Assembly (NCBI RefSeq): GCF_003569005.1
Contig: NZ_BCUR01000004.1
Coordinates: 1-64,000 of the forward strand
Origin: Vibrio superstes
GTDB lineage: Bacteria > Pseudomonadota > Gammaproteobacteria > Enterobacterales > Vibrionaceae
Length of the DNA stretch: 64,000 nt
Reading direction: 5' to 3'
Shown: in pieces, positions 45,571-55,565 of the stretch
Layout of the letters: each line of letters opens with the position of its first letter
Numbering within the stretch: the first letter of the stretch is position 1
Notes under the pieces: model-generated
Databases searched by the model: none
Told to the model about the DNA's origin: nothing
The model's input: the letters and a program-made list of their open reading frames with translations, nothing else
Program-made: the position numbers and the translations under genes

Positions 45571-46935
45571 ATGAACAATTTCAGTGCCGTTATTCTGGCT
45601 GCGGGTAAAGGTACTCGCATGTACTCAAAGAAGCCAAAAGTGCTGCATACACTGGCAGGAAAACCAATGGCTAAGCATGTTATCGATACATGTGTGGGTT
45701 TGGGCGCAAACAACATTCATTTGGTGTTTGGCCATGGCAGTGACCAGATGAAGGCAACTCTTGCTAACGAACCTGTAAATTGGGTTGAGCAAAAAGAGCA
45801 ATTGGGTACAGGACACGCTGTTGATCAAGCATCACCACACTTTTCTGATGATGAGAAAGTCATGGTGTTGTACGGCGATGTACCACTTATCACTAGTGAA
45901 ACTGTAGAAGCACTGCTTGATGGACAACCAGAAGGCGGTGTAGGTCTGTTAACTGTAGTTTTAGATAATCCTATGGGATACGGTCGTATCGTCCGTGAGA
46001 ATGGCTCTGTGGTTGCTATCGTTGAACAAAAAGATGCAACCGAAGATCAGAAAGCCATTTGTGAGATTAACACCGGTGTTTTAGTTGCTGATGGCAAAGA
46101 CTTGAAGCGTTGGTTGTCGAATCTTAGCAATGATAATGCTCAGGGTGAATACTATCTGACAGACATCATTGCTGCTGCGCACAGTGACGGTAAGCAGATT
46201 CAAGCGGTTCATCCTGCAAGTGCGATTGAAGTTGAAGGCGTTAATGATCGCCGTCAACTGGCTCGTCTTGAGCGCGCATTCCAACAGATGCAAGCGGATA
46301 AACTGCTAGAGCAAGGCGTTATGCTTCGTGATCCTAGTCGTTTTGACCTACGTGGTACTCTGCAGTGCGGTATGGATGTAGAGATCGATGCCAATGTAAT
46401 TATCGAAGGCAGTGTGACCATTGGTGACAATGTTGTGATCGGTGCAGGTTGTGTGCTGAAGGACTGTGAAATCGACGATAACACCCTAATTCGCCCTTAC
46501 TCTGTCATCGAAGGTGCAACAGTAGGTGAAGAGTGTACCGTTGGTCCATTTACGCGTCTTCGTCCTGGTGCTGAGATGCGCAATGACTCGCACGTAGGTA
46601 ACTTCGTAGAAGTGAAAAATGCGCGTCTTGGTGAAGGATCTAAGGCGAACCATCTGACGTACTTGGGTGATGCAGAAATTGGCCAGCGCACCAACATTGG
46701 CGCAGGTACCATTACCTGTAACTACGATGGCGCAAATAAGTTCAAAACCATTATAGGCGATGACGTGTTTGTTGGCTCTGACAGCCAGCTGATTGCTCCT
46801 GTGGCTATTGCTGACGGTGCAACCGTAGGTGCTGGCTCAACAGTGACCAAAGATGTTGGCGAGAATGAGCTTATTATCTCTCGTGCTAAAGAGCGTCGCA
46901 TTGCTAACTGGCAACGCCCAACGAAGAAGAAATAA
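45571..46935 (+). CDS. glmU: bifunctional UDP-N-acetylglucosamine pyrophosphorylase / glucosamine-1-phosphate N-acetyltransferase GlmU
   Basis: Makes UDP-GlcNAc for peptidoglycan and LPS: acetylates glucosamine-1-phosphate, then couples it to UTP. It is 454 aa (E. coli 456). The N-terminal uridyltransferase has [13 protein letters not shown] and YGDVPLI. The C-terminal left-handed beta-helix carries hexapeptide repeats ([16 protein letters not shown]) and the active segment [19 protein letters not shown] lies 7 nt before the ATG at 45571; GTG at 45568 is an alternative. It is followed by its own terminator. Confidence 0.97.
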   Translation: MNNFSAVILAAGKGTRMYSKKPKVLHTLAGKPMAKHVIDTCVGLGANNIHLVFGHGSDQMKATLANEPVNWVEQKEQLGTGHAVDQASPHFSDDEKVMVLYGDVPLITSETVEALLDGQPEGGVGLLTVVLDNPMGYGRIVRENGSVVAIVEQKDATEDQKAICEINTGVLVADGKDLKRWLSNLSNDNAQGEYYLTDIIAAAHSDGKQIQAVHPASAIEVEGVNDRRQLARLERAFQQMQADKLLEQGVMLRDPSRFDLRGTLQCGMDVEIDANVIIEGSVTIGDNVVIGAGCVLKDCEIDDNTLIRPYSVIEGATVGEECTVGPFTRLRPGAEMRNDSHVGNFVEVKNARLGEGSKANHLTYLGDAEIGQRTNIGAGTITCNYDGANKFKTIIGDDVFVGSDSQLIAPVAIADGATVGAGSTVTKDVGENELIISRAKERRIANWQRPTKKK

Positions 46936-46963
46936 TCCGTTTATTCTTTTTTCTGGATGAAGA

Positions 46964-46990
46964 AAACCCCGCTCATGGCGGGGTTTATTG
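46964..46990. terminator. terminator between glmU and the permease gene
   Basis: Stem AAACCCCGC/GCGGGGTTT (46964-46972 with 46978-46986) between convergent genes, T-rich on the right and A-rich on the left, so it can work in both directions. Confidence 0.88.
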
Positions 46991-47012
46991 TTTCTAGAGG
47001 AGCTGGTGGCTG

Positions 47013-47756
47013 TTAGTGACTAGGGATAGCGTAGCGTTTTTCTAGCCAGCGAACGCCTTGTGATACCGCCAGAATCAAGATCAAATACTCCAGCACCAGG
47101 AAGGTATAGATCTCCAAAGGTAAGTACTCATTAACCACCAGTTCATTGGCGCGCCTAGTAAGATCGCTTAAACCAATAACACTCACTAGTGATGACATCT
47201 TGAGTATGTAAACAAACTGATTGCCTAGCGGTGGCAGAATTTGACGCAACGCTTGAGGGAAGATAACCAGTCGCATGGTCTTCCAATAGCTCAGACCTAG
47301 CGCATGAGCCGCTTCATGTTGACCACGATGAATCGCCTGAATCCCACCTCTAAATACCTCTGCCATAAAGGCACTTTCCGCTATCGACAACGCAATAACG
47401 CCGGCCCAATAGTGATCAAGAGAAATATCCATCAGGGTAGGGAGGCCGTAGTAAACCCACAGCAGTAACACCAATACCGGAATAGAGCGGATTGACTCCA
47501 CATATACCCGGTTAATGCCTCTCACATAAGGGCTTTTCGAGAGCGCTGGCATAGCGACAAGAAAACCAATCAGCATGGCAAAAAACATACTGATTAACGA
47601 GATGCTGATAGTGGCACTAAAACCGTCGGTCAGAAACTTGAGGTTTGTCATTCCTTGTTCGGTGGAGGGGTTAAGCACATACCAGCCCCACTCATAATCT
47701 GAACAACCTGTGAGCATCAAACAGCAGAGCACCACAGTCAGAGTATTAAATTTCAA
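47013..47756 (-). CDS. amino acid ABC transporter permease with lipobox-like N-terminus
   Basis: HisM/GlnP-type permease of about 247 aa. The ABC permease core is clear: ESIRSIPVLVLLLWVYYGLP, then the EAA loop GQHEAAHALGLSYWKTMRLVIFPQALRQ. Unusually, the first 18 residues (MKFNTLTVVLCCLMLTGC) look like a lipoprotein signal with lipobox LTGC, followed by SDYEWGWYVLNP before the first core helix. I prefer TTG at 47756; GTG at 47777 would add 7 residues. It is divergent from its likely binding protein (gap 91 nt). No ATPase gene is adjacent, so it may share one, such as that at 28.3 kb. Confidence 0.85.
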   Translation of the reverse strand: MKFNTLTVVLCCLMLTGCSDYEWGWYVLNPSTEQGMTNLKFLTDGFSATISISLISMFFAMLIGFLVAMPALSKSPYVRGINRVYVESIRSIPVLVLLLWVYYGLPTLMDISLDHYWAGVIALSIAESAFMAEVFRGGIQAIHRGQHEAAHALGLSYWKTMRLVIFPQALRQILPPLGNQFVYILKMSSLVSVIGLSDLTRRANELVVNEYLPLEIYTFLVLEYLILILAVSQGVRWLEKRYAIPSH

Positions 47757-47847
47757 AATATGCCCATCCTTAAGCACACAATCGCGTATAACCTGTTATG
47801 GTAACAATAACATCAAACAAACGTTACTGCTTTTAAAAGGATTTATG

Positions 47848-48624
47848 ATGAAGAAGTTACTTTTGGCGTTGGGCCTTTCTATTTTGTCGCTGTCACCAGC
47901 AATGGCCGAAACCAGCCGATTACAAGAGATCTTAAACAAGGGAGTGTTGAGGGTAGGCACAACCGGTGATTGGAACCCAATGACCATGAAAAACCCAGCA
48001 GACAACAGCTACCGTGGCTTTGATATTGATGTGACCACGGAGCTGGCAAAAGATTTGGGTGTCAAGGTTGAGTATGTAGCCACTGACTGGAAAACACTGG
48101 TCAACGGCATAACAGCCAACAAGTATGATATTACCGGTAGCGCATCATTGAATATGTCTCGCGCCAAAGTGGCGGGTTACAGCCAGCCATATTTCTACTT
48201 GGCATTCGTACCTGTGGTTCCGAAAAAAGACTTAGATAAGTATTCTGATTGGACTGATTTCAACAAGCCTGACATCAAGGTTGCGGCAACGCTGGGTACA
48301 GTACAAGAAAAGATGGTGAAAGAATTCTTCCCTGAAGCGCAACACATCGTTATTGAAGCGCCAGCTCGTGATTTTCAAGAGTTATTGGCACGAAGAGCAA
48401 ATGTATCCGTGACCTCAAATGTTGAAGCCGCAACGCTGGTGGAGAAGTTTAAACAATTGGCTGTAGTTCCGGTGGCAGAGCCAAAGAACCCAACACCTAT
48501 CTCTATGCTACTACCACAAAACGACCAGGTATGGATTAACTATGTTAACCATTGGGTTGAATTGAAAACGACCCAAGGATTTTTTGACAAAACCGCTAAG
48601 AAGTGGGGCTTAACCAGCCTGTAG
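47848..48624 (+). CDS. amino acid ABC transporter substrate-binding protein (family 3)
   Basis: Periplasmic binding protein, 258 aa. Signal peptide KKLLLALGLSILSLSPAMA, cleaved about residue 20, then ETSRLQEILNKGVLRVGTTGDWNPMT and NSYRGFDIDVTTELAKDLGV. The binding-lobe segment DITGSASLNMSRAKVAGYSQPY resembles cyclohexadienyl dehydratase (PheC)-like members of this fold, so an enzymatic role is an alternative. AAGGA precedes the ATG at 47848 by 6 nt; ATG at 47845 is equally close. It is divergent from the permease gene and followed by a terminator. Confidence 0.82.
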   Translation: MKKLLLALGLSILSLSPAMAETSRLQEILNKGVLRVGTTGDWNPMTMKNPADNSYRGFDIDVTTELAKDLGVKVEYVATDWKTLVNGITANKYDITGSASLNMSRAKVAGYSQPYFYLAFVPVVPKKDLDKYSDWTDFNKPDIKVAATLGTVQEKMVKEFFPEAQHIVIEAPARDFQELLARRANVSVTSNVEAATLVEKFKQLAVVPVAEPKNPTPISMLLPQNDQVWINYVNHWVELKTTQGFFDKTAKKWGLTSL

Positions 48625-48647
48625 TGGATTGATTTTTAATAAACAAT

Positions 48648-48673
48648 GGGAGCGATGATTCGCTCCCTTTTTT
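48648..48673 (+). terminator. terminator after the binding protein gene
   Basis: Stem GGGAGCGA/TCGCTCCC (48648-48655 with 48660-48667) followed by six T, just before the convergent punC stop. Confidence 0.92.
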
Positions 48674-48677
48674 GATC

Positions 48678-49856
48678 TTATTGAGCTGTTGCTTCAACTA
48701 AATCATTCTTTTGACGTGTCAGCAGGATTCCGGCAGCCAAGCCTACAAGACAGAAGATCATAGTCCAGCCAGTCGCAACGAGTGCTTGCTGTGCAAAGAA
48801 CGCCACCAGCATGCTTGCCATACTACTAACACAGATCTGTATGCTGTTTTGCAGTCCAGCCGCCGTTGCTGGGCTGTTTTGCGCACTCGATAGCGCACGG
48901 TTAACCACGATTGGGTAAAGCGCTCCATTGGCCACGGCTACAAAACAAAATGGCAAAAGAACCGGCCAGATAGAGGTCAAGGTGCTTTGGCTCGCAACGA
49001 ATACTGCGACAACAGCCACCATAAACAACATTAGAAGTACAGGTAATACCTTGCTGTCACCATAGCGCTCTACAGATTTCTTCCCGGCATAGCCACCCAC
49101 CATAAAGGCGATCGTTTGAGGTATAAAGCTCATACCAATGTCTTTTGCCGAATAACCCAGCTGAGTCATGATCTCTGGCATACCGGTTAAGTAGGCAAAG
49201 AATACCGCAGAGGTCATTGAGAATATGATGACATTGCCGATAAAGGTGCGGTTTTTGGTAAGTGAAACCAGATCAGATTTAAAAGAAACGCTCTTAACTG
49301 GTTTAGCTTCTTTTGGCTGTCTCGCGGTAACGAATAGCAATACTGCACCAATCATTGCTAACACAACGAAGATACTTTCCCAGCCTAATGTGGTGTTTAG
49401 CAACACACCTAGCTGAGGAGCGAGTGCCGGTGATAAAGCCACCAGAGGCATAATAGAAGCGAAGATTCGCTGGCGGTCGTCGGCACTGTAGCGCTGAATC
49501 ACCATGGCTTGCCAAATAACCGTTGGTGCACACACACCAATCGCCTGGATAAATCTAAATACCAACAGCTGAGAAACGGTGAAGCTTAAGCTGATACCGA
49601 TAGAGGCAACGGTAAAGATCGCTAGGCCTAACGCAAGAGTGCTTCGTAGGCCAAATCGGTCAGAGAGAATACCCCATGCCAATTGGCCAACTGCTAGACC
49701 AACCAAAAAGATACTCAAAGACAGGGCAATAGGCTCAGGGCCTGTTGCAAAGTCGGCTTGCAGAGTTTGGAATGCAGGCAGGTACATATCGGTAGCGATA
49801 AAACCAAGCATAGAGAGTAGGGCTAGGTAACCCATTTGTAGTTTGCTGACGGACAT
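48678..49856 (-). CDS. punC: purine nucleoside transporter PunC (MFS, Bcr/CflA-type)
   Basis: 12-helix major facilitator protein, 392 aa, close to E. coli PunC (formerly YdhC). The motif A loop GILSDRFGLRSTLALG and the start MGYLALLSMLGFIATDMYLPAF are typical of the drug:H+ antiporter-1 branch, so annotation as a multidrug efflux pump is the alternative. The pairing with a divergent PunR-like LysR gene favours the PunC call. A 12-bp inverted repeat lies in the shared promoter region. Confidence 0.88.
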   Translation of the reverse strand: MSVSKLQMGYLALLSMLGFIATDMYLPAFQTLQADFATGPEPIALSLSIFLVGLAVGQLAWGILSDRFGLRSTLALGLAIFTVASIGISLSFTVSQLLVFRFIQAIGVCAPTVIWQAMVIQRYSADDRQRIFASIMPLVALSPALAPQLGVLLNTTLGWESIFVVLAMIGAVLLFVTARQPKEAKPVKSVSFKSDLVSLTKNRTFIGNVIIFSMTSAVFFAYLTGMPEIMTQLGYSAKDIGMSFIPQTIAFMVGGYAGKKSVERYGDSKVLPVLLMLFMVAVVAVFVASQSTLTSIWPVLLPFCFVAVANGALYPIVVNRALSSAQNSPATAAGLQNSIQICVSSMASMLVAFFAQQALVATGWTMIFCLVGLAAGILLTRQKNDLVEATAQ

Positions 49857-49875
49857 TAGAAACCATTTCAGAGAA

Positions 49876-49921
49876 TTAATTTGTTGTCGGGCATTCTAAA
49901 TTGGCTTAAACAACAAATTAA
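49876..49921. promoter_or_regulatory. inverted repeat in the punC-punR promoter region
   Basis: Perfect 12-bp arms (49876-49887 and 49910-49921) read TTAATTTGTTGT and ACAACAAATTAA, separated by 22 nt. The half-site spacing of about 34 bp (three turns) and the divergent promoter position suit a LysR-type regulator, most simply PunR. Confidence 0.6.
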
Positions 49922-49962
49922 GCGCTAAAATATGTAGTTATCTATCAAAAAATTTGAAAGCT

Positions 49963-50868
49963 ATGTTATCTCAGAAGAACTTCGAACTATTAGATGTAGT
50001 CGCTCGTCTTGGCAGTTTTTCCGCGGCGGCTGAGTATCTGCATAAGGTGCCATCAGCGGTGAGCTATTCGGTGAGGCAAATAGAGCTTGAGCTTGATGTG
50101 CTGTTGTTTCGGCGCTTGCCTCGCAGAGTTGAGTTAACACCAGCAGGGGAGACTTTCCTAGAACAAGTACGATCTATGTTGCGTCAAATTGAAGAGGCTA
50201 AAGCGCAGGCCAAGCGCACTGCGCAAGGCTGGCAGCAAACCCTGAAGATCACGCTTGATAACATAGTGAAACTGGATAACCTGCAACACCTTATCGATGA
50301 TTTTTATAAGCAGTTTGATTTTGCTGAACTGCAGATCAACATGGAGGTATTTAATGGTTCGTGGGAAGCCATAGCTCAACAGCGTGCGGATATTGTTCTT
50401 GGAGCAACCTCAGCCATTCCAGTGAGTGGCGATTTCGGTATCAAGGATATGGGGAAAATGAATTGGGTATTCGTGTGCTCTCCACTGCATCCCCTGACCC
50501 AGAAAACCAGTCTTAAAGTTGAAGATGTGGCAGCTTTTCCTAGTGTAAGCCTTGATGATACGTCTAGGGTGCTCCCTAAGCGGCACCAGACGCTGTTTAC
50601 TAATCAAAGGCGGCTTCTTACGCCTAATTGGCATACCGCCATAAGATGCGTTAAAGAGGGCGTTGGTGTTGGGTTTATGCCTGAGCACATTGCCAAGGCC
50701 TTAGTCAGTAACAAGGAGCTCGTTACGCTTAGTATTGATTTTCAGGCTCCGCCGAGTGAGTGCTGCATGGTGTGGCGAAAAGACAGCAGTAATAAGCTGA
50801 TTGAGTGGATGCTTAATTATCTGGGTGATGAGGATAAACTTCATCAAGACTGGATAAAGAGCGAATAA
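49963..50868 (+). CDS. punR: LysR-family activator PunR
   Basis: 301-aa LysR regulator very similar to E. coli PunR (YdhB) along its length: SFSAAAEYLHKVPSAVSYSV in the helix-turn-helix, VFNGSWEAIAQQRADIVLGA, and SLDDTSRVLPKRHQ in the effector domain. In E. coli it activates punC in response to purine nucleosides such as inosine or adenosine. I use ATG at 49963; a TTG at 49954 is in frame. It is divergent from punC. Confidence 0.88.
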   Translation: MLSQKNFELLDVVARLGSFSAAAEYLHKVPSAVSYSVRQIELELDVLLFRRLPRRVELTPAGETFLEQVRSMLRQIEEAKAQAKRTAQGWQQTLKITLDNIVKLDNLQHLIDDFYKQFDFAELQINMEVFNGSWEAIAQQRADIVLGATSAIPVSGDFGIKDMGKMNWVFVCSPLHPLTQKTSLKVEDVAAFPSVSLDDTSRVLPKRHQTLFTNQRRLLTPNWHTAIRCVKEGVGVGFMPEHIAKALVSNKELVTLSIDFQAPPSECCMVWRKDSSNKLIEWMLNYLGDEDKLHQDWIKSE

Positions 50869-50869
50869 A

Positions 50870-50891
50870 AAAGCAGCCTGTAGGCTGCTTT
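50870..50891. terminator. bidirectional terminator between punR and ilvA
   Basis: Stem AAAGCAGCC/GGCTGCTTT (50870-50878 with 50883-50891). On the minus strand it ends in a six-T run and so also closes the ilv operon. Confidence 0.88.
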
Positions 50892-50924
50892 GGTCATCGA
50901 GTTGCTGCAGGCCTTAGTTAACTG

Positions 50925-52457
50925 TTAGCTAAGAAAGAAGCGGTAGGATGGATTATCCGACTCGTCTTTATAGCCATAGCCTAGCTCTTCTAAGTGACTT
51001 GAGAAGCGTTCAATATCATCTTCTGTCAGCTCAAATCCACACAGTACACGGCCGTAATCGGCACCGTGGTTACGGTAGTTGAATAGGCTGATATTCCAAT
51101 GAGTACCTAACGTACTTAAGAACTTAACTAGTGCGCCTGGGTACTCCGGGAACTCAAAGCTGTATAAGCGCTCTTGCAGTGGTTTTTTCGGCTTACCACC
51201 GACCATATAACGCACGTGCAATTTCGCCATCTCATCATCGGACAAATCAACAACCGGGTATCCACCCTCTTGCAGATCGGCGATGATGCTATCAAGTTCA
51301 GCCTGCCCTTCAAGTAAGCGAACACCGACAAAGATATTCGCTTGCTCGTCATCGTTATAGCGGTAGTTAAACTCAGTCACCGCGCGACCACCGATCAAGT
51401 TACAAAACTCAAAGAAAGCACCTTGACGCTCAGGGATAGTCACCGCCAGTAAGCCCTCACGCTTTTCGCCCAATTCACAGCGCTCTGAAACATAACGCAA
51501 ACCATGGAAGTTGGTGTTTGCACCAGACAAAACCGTGGCAAGCTTGTTGTTCTTCAGCTCATTTTTCTCTGCGAATTTCTTCAACCCAGCCAGTGCTAAC
51601 GCACCTGAAGGCTCGGCAATAGCGCGAGTATCCTCGAAGATATCTTTAACTGCGGCACAGATTTCATCACTAGACACCGTAATGTGCCCGTCGATATTCT
51701 CGTTACAAAGACGGAAGGTTTCGCTACCGATCTGCTTAACAGCCACACCATCGGCGAACATGCTTACTTGATCTAGGGTAACGGGTTGTCCAGCGTCTAA
51801 TGCCGCTTTCAAACACGCAGAATCTTCCGGCTCAACCGCAATGACCTTGATGTTTGGCATTAGTTGCTTAACCAATACCGATACACCCGCTGCTAAACCG
51901 CCTCCACCAACAGGAACAAAGATGTAATCCAAGTGGCCGTTTTGCTGGATCATCTCCATGCCAATCGTGCCCTGTCCTGCAATCACTAGTGGGTGATCAA
52001 AGGGAGGCACAAAGGTATAGCCGTGCAGCTCAGAAAGACGCACAGCCTCAGCCTTAGCCTCATCAAAGTTACTGCCATGCAGTACAACCGTGCCGCCGAA
52101 AGCTCGAACGGCGTCGACCTTGATATCGGGCGTCGTTTTTGGCATTACGATAGTGGTATTGATGCCAAGCTTAGTGCCAGAGTACGCCATACCTTGAGCA
52201 TGGTTTCCTGCCGATGCCGCGATGACGCCTGCCTGCTTTTGCTCTTCTGTTAGGCTAGCGACCATGTTGTAGGCGCCGCGCAATTTGAAAGAGTGAACCG
52301 GCTGGCGATCTTCTCGTTTTATCTGAATATCATTGTGTAATCGCTCCGATAAACGAGGCATATCTTGCAACTGAGTTACCGTTGCTACCTCATAGATCGG
52401 TGCACGCAGAATTTGGCGCAGATAATCTGCGCCAGACAGTGGGGTAGTAAGACTCAT
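50925..52457 (-). CDS. ilvA: threonine ammonia-lyase, biosynthetic IlvA
   Basis: PLP enzyme that deaminates threonine to 2-oxobutyrate, the committed step to isoleucine. It is 510 aa (E. coli 514). The PLP lysine is in HSFKLRGAYNM, the phosphate loop in VGGGGLAAG, and two ACT-like regulatory domains fill about 330-510, for isoleucine inhibition and valine activation. I use the ATG at 52457: the GGAG in the end of ilvD precedes it by 7 nt. An in-frame upstream start at 52472 would overlap ilvD. It is the last gene of ilvGMEDA. Confidence 0.96.
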   Translation of the reverse strand: MSLTTPLSGADYLRQILRAPIYEVATVTQLQDMPRLSERLHNDIQIKREDRQPVHSFKLRGAYNMVASLTEEQKQAGVIAASAGNHAQGMAYSGTKLGINTTIVMPKTTPDIKVDAVRAFGGTVVLHGSNFDEAKAEAVRLSELHGYTFVPPFDHPLVIAGQGTIGMEMIQQNGHLDYIFVPVGGGGLAAGVSVLVKQLMPNIKVIAVEPEDSACLKAALDAGQPVTLDQVSMFADGVAVKQIGSETFRLCNENIDGHITVSSDEICAAVKDIFEDTRAIAEPSGALALAGLKKFAEKNELKNNKLATVLSGANTNFHGLRYVSERCELGEKREGLLAVTIPERQGAFFEFCNLIGGRAVTEFNYRYNDDEQANIFVGVRLLEGQAELDSIIADLQEGGYPVVDLSDDEMAKLHVRYMVGGKPKKPLQERLYSFEFPEYPGALVKFLSTLGTHWNISLFNYRNHGADYGRVLCGFELTEDDIERFSSHLEELGYGYKDESDNPSYRFFLS

Positions 52458-52461
52458 AGTC

Positions 52462-54303
52462 TTACTCCTCAAACTTAGACTTATCTCTTACCGCGCCTTT
52501 GTCTGCACTGGTTGCCATGCTTGCATAGGCTTTAAGAGCAAACGAAACAGAGCGCTCACGAGACACTGGTTTCCAGCCAAGCTTATCTTGAGCTTCACGG
52601 CGATCAGCCAGTTCTGCTTCAGAAACAAGTAGCTCGATGGTGCGGTTAGGGATATCGATAGCAACTTGGTCGCCTGATTTTACTAGACCAATAATGCCAC
52701 CAGCGGCCGCTTCTGGAGAAGCGTGACCAATAGACAGACCCGCAGTACCACCAGAGAAGCGACCATCGGTAAGCAGAGCACATTCTTTGCCAAGACCCAT
52801 AGACTTAAGGTAAGTCGTTGGGTACAGCATTTCTTGCATGCCTGGACCACCTTTAGGGCCTTCGTAGCGAATAACGACCACATCACCAGACTTCACTTTG
52901 CCACCCAGGATTCCGTCTACGGCATCTTCTTGGCTCTCAAACACAACAGCAGGACCTGTGAATTTAAGAATGCTTTCATCTACGCCAGCTGTTTTTACGA
53001 TACAGCCATCCATCGCGATGTTGCCCTTAAGAACGGCTAGGCCACCGTCTTGGCTATACGCATTTTCTTTGCTACGGATACAGCCTGCTTCGCGGTCGTC
53101 ATCCAGAGATTCCCAGCGACAGTCTTGAGAGAAGGCTTTAGTGGTACGAATGCCTGCAGGGCCTGCACGGAAGAAGGATTTCACATCCTCAGATTCCGTT
53201 TGCATGATGTCGTATTGAGCAAGCTGCTCATCCATTGAAAGGTTAAGAACAGTGCGCGCTTCGTTGTTTAGCAAGCCAGCACGGTTTAATTCACCTAAGA
53301 TGGCCATTACGCCACCAGCACGGTGCACATCTTCCATATGATAAAGCGGAGTTGATGGCGCGACTTTACATAGGTTTGGTACGCGGCGAGACATCGCATC
53401 GATATCTTCCATGGTAAAGTCGACGTCACCTTCTTGAGCTGCAGCGATCAGGTGCAATACGGTGTTGGTTGAGCCGCCCATGGCAATATCTAGAGCTACG
53501 GCGTTTTCAAATGCTTTCTTAGAAGCAATATTGCGAGGCAGTGCCGACTCATCGTCCTGCTCGTAGTAGCGCTTGGTCAGTTCTACAATACGTTTACCGG
53601 CATTGATGAAGAGGCTTTCACGGTCTGCGTGGGTAGCTAGCATAGAGCCGTTACCCGGCTGAGAAAGACCTAGCGCTTCAGTTAGGCAGTTCATAGAGTT
53701 TGCGGTGAACATACCAGAACAAGAGCCACATGTTGGACATGCGCTACGTTCAACTTGCTCGCTTTGCTCGTCAGATACCGTTGGATCGGCACTTTGCATC
53801 ATGGCATCAACAAGGTCTAGCTTGATTAGCTGATCTGAAAGCTTGGTTTTACCCGCTTCCATTGGGCCACCGGAGACAAAGATAACAGGGATGTTTAGGC
53901 GCATTGACGCCATTAGCATTCCCGGAGTGATTTTGTCACAGTTCGAGATACACACCATGGCATCAGCACAGTGTGCATTCACCATGTACTCTACCGAGTC
54001 TGCAATGAGCTCGCGTGAGGGTAGAGAGTACAGCATGCCGCCGTGACCCATAGCGATACCATCATCAACAGCGATGGTATTAAATTCTTTGGCGATACCA
54101 CCGGCTTTCTCAATCTCACCAGCAACCAATTGACCCATGTCTTTAAGGTGAACGTGTCCTGGTACGAACTGAGTAAATGAGTTTACGACAGCAATAATCG
54201 GCTTACCGAAATCTTCGTCTTTCACTCCAGTTGCGCGCCATAGAGCGCGTGCGCCAGCCATGTTTCGGCCGTGAGTAGTCGTTGCGCTACGATAGATTGG
54301 CAT
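52462..54303 (-). CDS. ilvD: dihydroxy-acid dehydratase IlvD
   Basis: Fe-S dehydratase converting 2,3-dihydroxy acids to 2-oxo acids in valine and isoleucine synthesis. It is 613 aa (E. coli 616). Cluster Cys are in [13 protein letters not shown] and [19 protein letters not shown]. The C-terminal half has [20 protein letters not shown]. Its stop is 4 nt before the ilvA ATG, and its start lies 9 nt after ilvE. Confidence 0.97.
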   Translation of the reverse strand: MPIYRSATTTHGRNMAGARALWRATGVKDEDFGKPIIAVVNSFTQFVPGHVHLKDMGQLVAGEIEKAGGIAKEFNTIAVDDGIAMGHGGMLYSLPSRELIADSVEYMVNAHCADAMVCISNCDKITPGMLMASMRLNIPVIFVSGGPMEAGKTKLSDQLIKLDLVDAMMQSADPTVSDEQSEQVERSACPTCGSCSGMFTANSMNCLTEALGLSQPGNGSMLATHADRESLFINAGKRIVELTKRYYEQDDESALPRNIASKKAFENAVALDIAMGGSTNTVLHLIAAAQEGDVDFTMEDIDAMSRRVPNLCKVAPSTPLYHMEDVHRAGGVMAILGELNRAGLLNNEARTVLNLSMDEQLAQYDIMQTESEDVKSFFRAGPAGIRTTKAFSQDCRWESLDDDREAGCIRSKENAYSQDGGLAVLKGNIAMDGCIVKTAGVDESILKFTGPAVVFESQEDAVDGILGGKVKSGDVVVIRYEGPKGGPGMQEMLYPTTYLKSMGLGKECALLTDGRFSGGTAGLSIGHASPEAAAGGIIGLVKSGDQVAIDIPNRTIELLVSEAELADRREAQDKLGWKPVSRERSVSFALKAYASMATSADKGAVRDKSKFEE

Positions 54304-54312
54304 AATTCTTCC

Positions 54313-55257
54313 TTATTTCTCTGCGTCAGCTGGGTAAACGTAGTCTAACCAGCCCCACTTATCTTCAGTTGTGCCATTAAATAGGCCAAAGTATGTTTCT
54401 TGTAGATCTTTGGTGATTGGACCGCGCTTACCTTCGCCTACGACAATTTGATCGACCGAGCGAACTGGAACGATCTCAGCGGCGGTGCCAGTCATGAAGA
54501 TCTCATCAGCTAGATACAAGGCTTCGCGAGCAATGTTCGATTCAACAATCTCGTAGCCTTTATCGCGCGCCAGAACCATGATGGAATCACGAGTGATACC
54601 CGGCAGGATTGCTGCTGTTGCTGGTGGAGTGATGATAACGCCATCTTTAACCACAAAGATGTTCTCGCCAGCGCCTTCAGATAGGTAACCATCAACACTT
54701 AGCGCGATACCTTCATCGTAACCATGACGGCGAGCTTCACCCCCAACAAGTAGAGATGATAGGTAGTTACCGCCAGCTTTAGCCGCGGTCGGGATAGTGT
54801 TTGGTGCTGCACGATTCCAGCTAGAGATCATAGCATCAACGCCATTTTCCAGTGCTTCTTCGCCTAGGTATGAACCCCAAGGGAAGGCTGCGATGATCAG
54901 TTCCATCTCTGAATCCACAGGAGGACAAACACCTAGACCAACATTACCCACAAAACCCAGTGGGCGAATGTAGGCACTTTCTAGTTTGTTTACGCGAATG
55001 GTTTCGCGAGTGGCTTCCATGATTTCTTCAATCGTGTAAGGGATTGGGAAGCGATAAATTTTTGCTGAGTTCTTAAGGCGCTTTGCGTGTTCTGGATGAC
55101 GGAAAACAATTGGGCCTTTAGGTGTGTTGTAACAACGAACACCTTCGAATACTGAAGTACCGTAATGCATTGCATGAGTGAGCACGTGTACGTTGGCTTC
55201 TGCCCACGGAACCATTTCACCGTTAAACCAAATAAAATCTGCTGTCTTTGTAGCCAT
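54313..55257 (-). CDS. ilvE: branched-chain amino acid aminotransferase IlvE
   Basis: Fold-type IV PLP enzyme making the final transamination to valine, leucine and isoleucine. It is 314 aa (E. coli 309). IWFNGEMVPWAEANVHVLTHAMHY-type N-terminus, PLP Lys in TAAKAGGNYLSS, and GAGENIFVV are visible. It follows ilvM by 11 nt. Confidence 0.96.
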   Translation of the reverse strand: MATKTADFIWFNGEMVPWAEANVHVLTHAMHYGTSVFEGVRCYNTPKGPIVFRHPEHAKRLKNSAKIYRFPIPYTIEEIMEATRETIRVNKLESAYIRPLGFVGNVGLGVCPPVDSEMELIIAAFPWGSYLGEEALENGVDAMISSWNRAAPNTIPTAAKAGGNYLSSLLVGGEARRHGYDEGIALSVDGYLSEGAGENIFVVKDGVIITPPATAAILPGITRDSIMVLARDKGYEIVESNIAREALYLADEIFMTGTAAEIVPVRSVDQIVVGEGKRGPITKDLQETYFGLFNGTTEDKWGWLDYVYPADAEK

Positions 55258-55268
55258 TGCTGCTTTCC

Positions 55269-55553
55269 TTATGCGCTCACTTTGTGCTGTAAATTGTTGT
55301 TAGGGAGTTCGTTGTTGTCGATCTTGATGACATCTACGCTAATCACATCCCATAGTTTTTCAATCTGATTGGTTAAAAATGTGATGGGACGTTCACTGTC
55401 GACAATGATCTCCACACTGGCGATCTTGCTCTGATGATTCTGTGTGCCAGCAACCTGACGAACGGTAAAACCACGATGACGGACAACGCGCAATACACGC
55501 TCCAACAACACTGGCTTATCATCCGCTTTAATATCTAGTAAGTATCTTTCCAT
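55269..55553 (-). CDS. ilvM: acetolactate synthase II small subunit IlvM
   Basis: Regulatory ACT-domain subunit of acetohydroxyacid synthase II, 94 aa (E. coli 87). The pattern PVLLERVLRVVRHRGFTVRQV is the ACT beta-alpha-beta start. It lies 12 nt after ilvG and pairs with it. Confidence 0.93.
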   Translation of the reverse strand: MERYLLDIKADDKPVLLERVLRVVRHRGFTVRQVAGTQNHQSKIASVEIIVDSERPITFLTNQIEKLWDVISVDVIKIDNNELPNNNLQHKVSA

Positions 55554-55565
55554 GGTTGCCTCTAT

